NCBI GenBank assembly: GCA_008638375.1
Contig: CM018038.1
Span: 33,249,669 to 33,313,668, forward strand
Reading direction: 5' to 3'
Length of the DNA: 64,000 bases
DNA from: Nyssa sinensis
Taxonomy: Eukaryota > Streptophyta > Magnoliopsida > Cornales > Nyssaceae
Shown here: one piece after another, positions 38,001 through 44,000 of the stretch
Position numbering within the stretch: position 1 is the stretch's first letter
Layout: each line of letters starts with the position of its first letter
The notes under the pieces: generated by a model
Seen by the model: the letters and a program-made list of their open reading frames with translations, nothing else
The model's database searches: none
What the model was told of the DNA's origin: nothing
Made by a program: the position numbers and the translations under genes

Positions 38001-41000
38001 GACCTATGTCACAGTGCTTTGAAATGTGGGAACTATCTTTGCAAAACATGAGAGGACATAGGCATGCATATGGGATGTGTTGGACTGGCCAATTCTCATC
38101 TTGTCAAAAAATGTGTGCCAACTGCCTTGTCTCAGCGAAAGGAAAAAATAAGCTGATTTAGTTCAATTAAAATTCATTAGTATACTTTCTTAATATGGTA
38201 TGACTGAAATTTTGATTGTAAGAGAGTGGGGGGTGGGGGCATTATATTTGCATTTTATTTCACCACACAAAGAAAATGATGAGATTGAACAACTTACAGC
38301 AATTGGGCCATGTTCACCATCTTTAGGCTTTTGGAGGTTTGATGGAAATGACAGATAAATACCCACGCCTATATTACATGTATTATGGTGAAAAGCAACT
38401 TTAACCATTAGAATGTTAGTTGGAGTCTATTCAGGATATTCACCATCTTAGTTTTTTCTGTGGTAGGAGATCCCATTTTTCATCTATTTTCAAACTTCTC
38501 TATTAGTCTGGTTACCACATTGAATTTATTATGTTTCTTCAGTAAGGAAACCACAATACTGAGGCTTTTGATATAAGGATTGGTTGGTGCTCCGCGCCCC
38601 ACAATCTTAAATCTTAGACCTGTGTACCTTTGAGAATATTGCAAGAGTTGAAAAGCACCAAAGGGCTACTTCTAGCAGGGTGACAACTTGTTACCTGATA
38701 GTTTCTTTAAGTTTATAAATGTCACATCTTGTACCCCAAATATGGTGGAATAGAGCCCATGACCGGCCACTGAGGCCTTCAAAATGAAATGGGTTGCACT
38801 CATGTAATTTTTTTTTTCTTCTCATAAGCAGAAGCTCAATATTATCTATTAACCATCAAGTACACCCATCTGATTGAAACTTTCTGATTGAAACTTTACC
38901 AACACTTTATATAAAATATTTATTCTAAATTCATAGATTACACCTAAAGCATACTTACATATGTAAAAAATACATACTACTAAAATAGAGACACAACAGG
39001 ACTCTAGATAGTTCTTATGCCACAAAATTCTCTTCACAGTTTGCTTGTATTCACAAAGTCCTTTTTTGCTTTTCCCCGAGGCCTAAGACCCTTTCTTCTT
39101 CATGGAGATCCAATGGGGCTCTCCTTCTGCAAAGCATACTAACGCACACACGCGCGCACACAGTTATATATATACATGCACATTCACATGCATTCACCAA
39201 TTCAAAACCTCAAGACCATGTCCAAATCTTGCAACTAGACTAAATGCAAGGTTTAGAAGGCCCTACCTCGTCTGCCATTGCTTGCAGTCTAGAGAGAGAA
39301 AGCTCCACTCGAGCGTCCATGGCCTGCCACCTCGGTTCTAGGCCTGTTCCAGCCTTTTCTTCTTTTCCTTTTTCTTCTTTTCGTCTTCCCTTTTCCCTTC
39401 TTTTCTTCTCTTCTTCTCCTTCCGCTGGTTCAGGTTCCACACAGTGTGTGTTATACACACACACACACAAAAACACAAACACACACTGACGCACACTGTA
39501 CACACCTGCACACACACACACACACACTCTTAGTCTCTCCTCTTCCCACGGCTGTATAGCCTTCTTATCTCTCAAGCACAGAATACACACACCACACCCA
39601 CACAACTCCATTTCGGGTGTGAGAGAGAGAGAGAGAGAGATTGCATGAGAAGAGGGAGGATAGGGGGTTTGGTCTGCCGCAAGAGGGGAAAAAGAAAGAG
39701 AGGAGAGAGAAAGAGTTGATGGGAGTGAAGTGTCCCATCAAGTCATTTGTGTCCCCTTCCTATGCACCATCACACACCAAATCCCCTCCTCCTACACCAC
39801 CACCATTTGACACATGTCCACATTCTAGAAGGTTTCACTTAGCTTCTCACGGTTCCCAAGGTGCCACGTGGCCAGTTGGCCAACTGTGTGCGCACCTGCG
39901 CCCTAATTTGAAATGTCTCGGAATCACACCAAAATTGACACCCTAGCTAATTTCGACGTTCTGATTTCAAATATGCAGTCCAGTTTTCCCAAATTCTATT
40001 GTTGAGATTTTCTTATTTATCTACATCTTGGAGATGACTATGTAGCCTCAAGGCTCACACCAATCCCGAGTAAATCACCAAGATTTCTTTTTAGCCTCTT
40101 GTAGTCATACTGATGACTTATTAACTCATTTTATAATTTTTCTAACACATCTTCCATTAATTCTCGATCTGACCTCAGTTTATAATTGCAATTTACCAAA
40201 TTTTCCTTTGATGATTTTCTGGGTCCTTACAAAACATCTCCCAAGTTGTGTGAGTCGTAGCTCTGTACTCATCCTTTGCACTAGATCTAGCAACCATATT
40301 TTGTTTCTTACTTTTCCATGTGACAAGGTGTCCACCTACAAAAGTACAAAAACCTGACACAGACCTTTTGTCTAAATGCTAACCTGGCCAATTTTCATTT
40401 GAAAAGCCAATCTTGTCTATGTTGTTAGAAGGTTTCAGAAGTAGACCTTGGCCAGGAACACCTTTCAAATATCTTAAGATACGATAGACAGCTTCCCAAT
40501 GTTGCTATTTTGGGCTATGCACATACTGACTAACAACCCCTACAACGAAGGTAATATCAGGCCATGTAACAATCAAATAGATAAGTTTACCCACAAGTCT
40601 TCTATAATCTTCCTAGTTCATCAAAACAAAATCCTTCGTACCTACTAAATTTGGTATTTGGATTTATTGGAGTGTCAATCGGTTTAGCTCCCATCATATT
40701 TATTGGAGTGTCAATCGGTTTAGCTCCCATCATATCAGTCTCATCAAGAAGATCAAGAATCATATTTCCTTTGAGACAATGTTATTCCTTCCTTAGATCT
40801 TGCCACTTCAATACCGAAGAAATAACATAGTTTTTCCAAGTCTTTCATATGAAAAGTTTCAACAAATGGATACCCTTAGCATCATCACCAATAATGACTC
40901 AAACTGCAAGAACAATGGTACCTTCCTTCCTACTTCTCACAAATACAAAATGATTAGATGTCGTTCTTTTTAACCCATTTGCACTAACTGCTTGATTGAG

Positions 41001-44000
41001 TTTATCAAACCAAGCTTTAGGAGACTGCTTGAGTCCATATATTGCTTTCTTCAACCTACATACCTTATGTGACTCCCCTTGAGCAACATATCTAGGAGGT
41101 TGCTCCATGCACACCTCTTCTTGAAGATTACCATGAAGGAAGGTATTTTTAATGTCAAGCTGGTAAAGAGGCCAACCCTTAACAATTGCCACTAATAGAA
41201 AAATCCGAACAGAGGTTAGACGAGCAATAGGAGAGAAGGTTTCAAAATAATTTGCACCAAAGGTTTGGGTAGAACCCTTGGCAACCAATCTAGCCTTTAA
41301 CCACTCAATGATACCATCAGGATGATCCTTAACCGTATAGACCCATCGACATCCCACAACATTTTTTCCCAGAGGCAAATGAACCAACTCCCACATATCA
41401 TTGTGATAGAGAGTTGACATCTCATCTATAGCACTTTTCCAACTAGGAGATTCAAATGCCCGAGTATGAGAATGATGAACAAAATTAGAGGACAAAAGAC
41501 TAGCTAAGGAACAAAATTGAGAAGACAATCAAAGTGAGAGAAATTATCTTATCAATTGGATGTTGAGTACAAGAACGAGTACCTTTTCTAAGAGAAATAG
41601 GAAGATTCGAAAAGGGAACAACAGACTGAATAGTAACCTCATGTGAAGCAGATGGAGAAGGCATAGGTGGAGCAGGTTTGCCGGTATTCCTTGCTATGGA
41701 TGCACATTCGATGGTACACTTGTAGTGGTTTGGACTCCTGTGGAAGAGAGAGTGGAACAATATCCAGGACCGGAGGAACTGGTAATGGAACGAAAGAAGA
41801 CTCCAGAGCATCAGTAGCTATAGACGAACCAGAGACGGAGAAGAATGATGTACTTTCGAAAATGTAACATCAACACTAATGACATAATGATGAGATTGAG
41901 GATTCCAACATTTATATCCTTTCTGAGTTATAGAATAACCAACAAAGATACATTTGACAGCCTGAGGAGCCAATTTATCACTTCCTGGAGTGAGAACATG
42001 AACAAAACCAAGACATAACATAACAATTTTCTGACTCCCAGTCCTCATACTCCTTACTATCTTTAGATGTAGCACCATGCAAAATATACTTAAACTTCTT
42101 TTGAGCATCCAAAACTACTTTCATCGCTTGTGCCCACGACAAATAATTAGATCCATTCAACTTTGTGGTAGTAATTTGCATATTGACATCGTCATATGAT
42201 GGAACTAAGACCATCTTCACTGAACTAGACTTGGTCATGGCAATTAACAAATAAAAAAAACCAGTAACAATCCAACCAAAAACTCCAGCAACCAAAACAC
42301 TAGCCAGCAATAACCCAACCAAAACAATTTCAACGAAACAGATCAGAAACAATCCAAGCACCAAGCACCAAAGAATATCACCCAACTAAGTCACACTTAG
42401 CAAGCAGCCAAAGACCCATGAAATGCGACAGACCAACAGATACAGTAGCAACCAGAGAGAGAAAATGGCCTGAATGACTATTAGAACAGGAAAAAAAGTC
42501 CAAAATCAATTAGACTTCAACGAAATACCCCTTAAATAATTCTTAGAGGCTTAGTGACATCACATCTCTCTTGCTGGAATAGAAAGCAATCAAACAGATC
42601 AAACAGCCGCAAAAAACCAGATCAAAAAATCAAACCTCCTCAAACCAAAAAGTTTCGAAAAATAAAAAACCCTATAAAAAATTTCCGTAAAAATTACCAA
42701 GATTCTTAGAAAAGGGAGACAAATCCAACCATGTAAATCTCGTCGACTCTGGTGACCAACCGATGATGATGTCAGCATGTCATGATGATGTCAGCTTGCT
42801 GATTCCCTTCTTGTCCTCCTGTTCAGTTCTATCAATATAAGGGTCTCTTTTTTTTTTGTTGCTTAGGCGAAGAATAATGAAGAAAAAGAAGAATGATGAT
42901 GAAAAACAAGGCAAAGAAAAGAAACCCTAATTTGGTGGCTATGATACCACGTCAAGTTTGAAAGGAAAATTAGGAAGTTCAGAAATTAGTGGCTTATCTC
43001 TTAGAATGATGAGATAGCCCCTTTATATATTAATAAAGGGAAAATTACAAAGCAGCCCCTCCACACATAACTTCTTAACAGGGATACAGATTCTGAAAAG
43101 TTGTTTTGTGTTCCTTTTCATGGCTATATCAAAACAATGTCAATCAGGAGGGAGAGCAGTTCTTGTTCACCGAGAAGTGTCATTGTAATTTAGTTAAATC
43201 TGTACTTTTTTTGTTTAAAGTAAAACCTGTACTTTATTATTCTCTTTTTGGATATTGTATCAATTTTCCCCGTTGTCTTCAAAAGTTTACTTAAGGTATG
43301 TATATTCTTTTCTACAGGCCTGTCGAGCAATATAAACCAGAGAAGTTCTACTGCCAAACATTTGTGTATCTAATTGACTTTCTAAATTAATTTTGAGAGT
43401 ACAAATTGTGACGTGTTACTTCTTCAAGAGTGTTCTCTCCACTGATGCCATAAATGTTTGGTATCAATGAATACTTTTAAGGCATCATTGAACACTGGGG
43501 AGTTGCAGACCATATTAAATAAACCAATTTATATCCATGGTGTTACATCGAAGAATTGACAATCTTGTATTCAGGAGGGATGAAAGCATTATATTTAAAT
43601 CTTTGAGAATGGTGTGCCAGTGTTTTACTCAAAACACAGACAACCAGAAGAAATTGAAAAGATACCAATATTCATTAAAGGCCCTTAGCTAGTGTAGGTT
43701 TCAGTTAGGCAGGATGCTGAGGGATAAATTGGAGACAGATAAACCTTTGGCATTATTTTTGCACAAAGTGGCTGCTCTCATACTTAAAATTTGTGTTTCC
43801 ATGCTTGACAACTTGACCATTTGCAGCAAGTAATGGCCCCTAAATACCATTATTCACTGACATTAAATAATTGTGTCTAAAGTAACATTTTAATTAATCA
43901 AGCAAAGGTGAACATGCACATAATCTTGCAAATGTAAGGGAAATATTTATGTGCGCGCAAACACGGACATAGATGATCAGATATGACACAACACAGATGT

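Larger units (their letters stand above)
40229..43080 (-). mobile_element. Ty1/Copia retrotransposon, internally deleted and 3'-truncated
   Basis: Minus strand. A short 5' LTR (42951-43080, starting TGTTAAGAAG) is followed by the primer-binding site TGGTATCATAGCC (42937-42949). Next comes a leader with ATGATGTCAGCATG-type repeats also seen in the other Copia element. gag starts at about 42238 ([31 protein letters not shown]) and runs within about 80 codons directly into the integrase end ([25 protein letters not shown]). Protease and the integrase core are therefore deleted. RT is nearly intact and RNase H stops at 40235. No 3' LTR is visible. Confidence 0.88.

Noticed and set aside
39240..39611. 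123-codon minus-strand frame rich in Cys/Val and Lys/Glu
   Set aside because: It is produced by CA-repeat and purine-rich simple sequence; low complexity, no domain.
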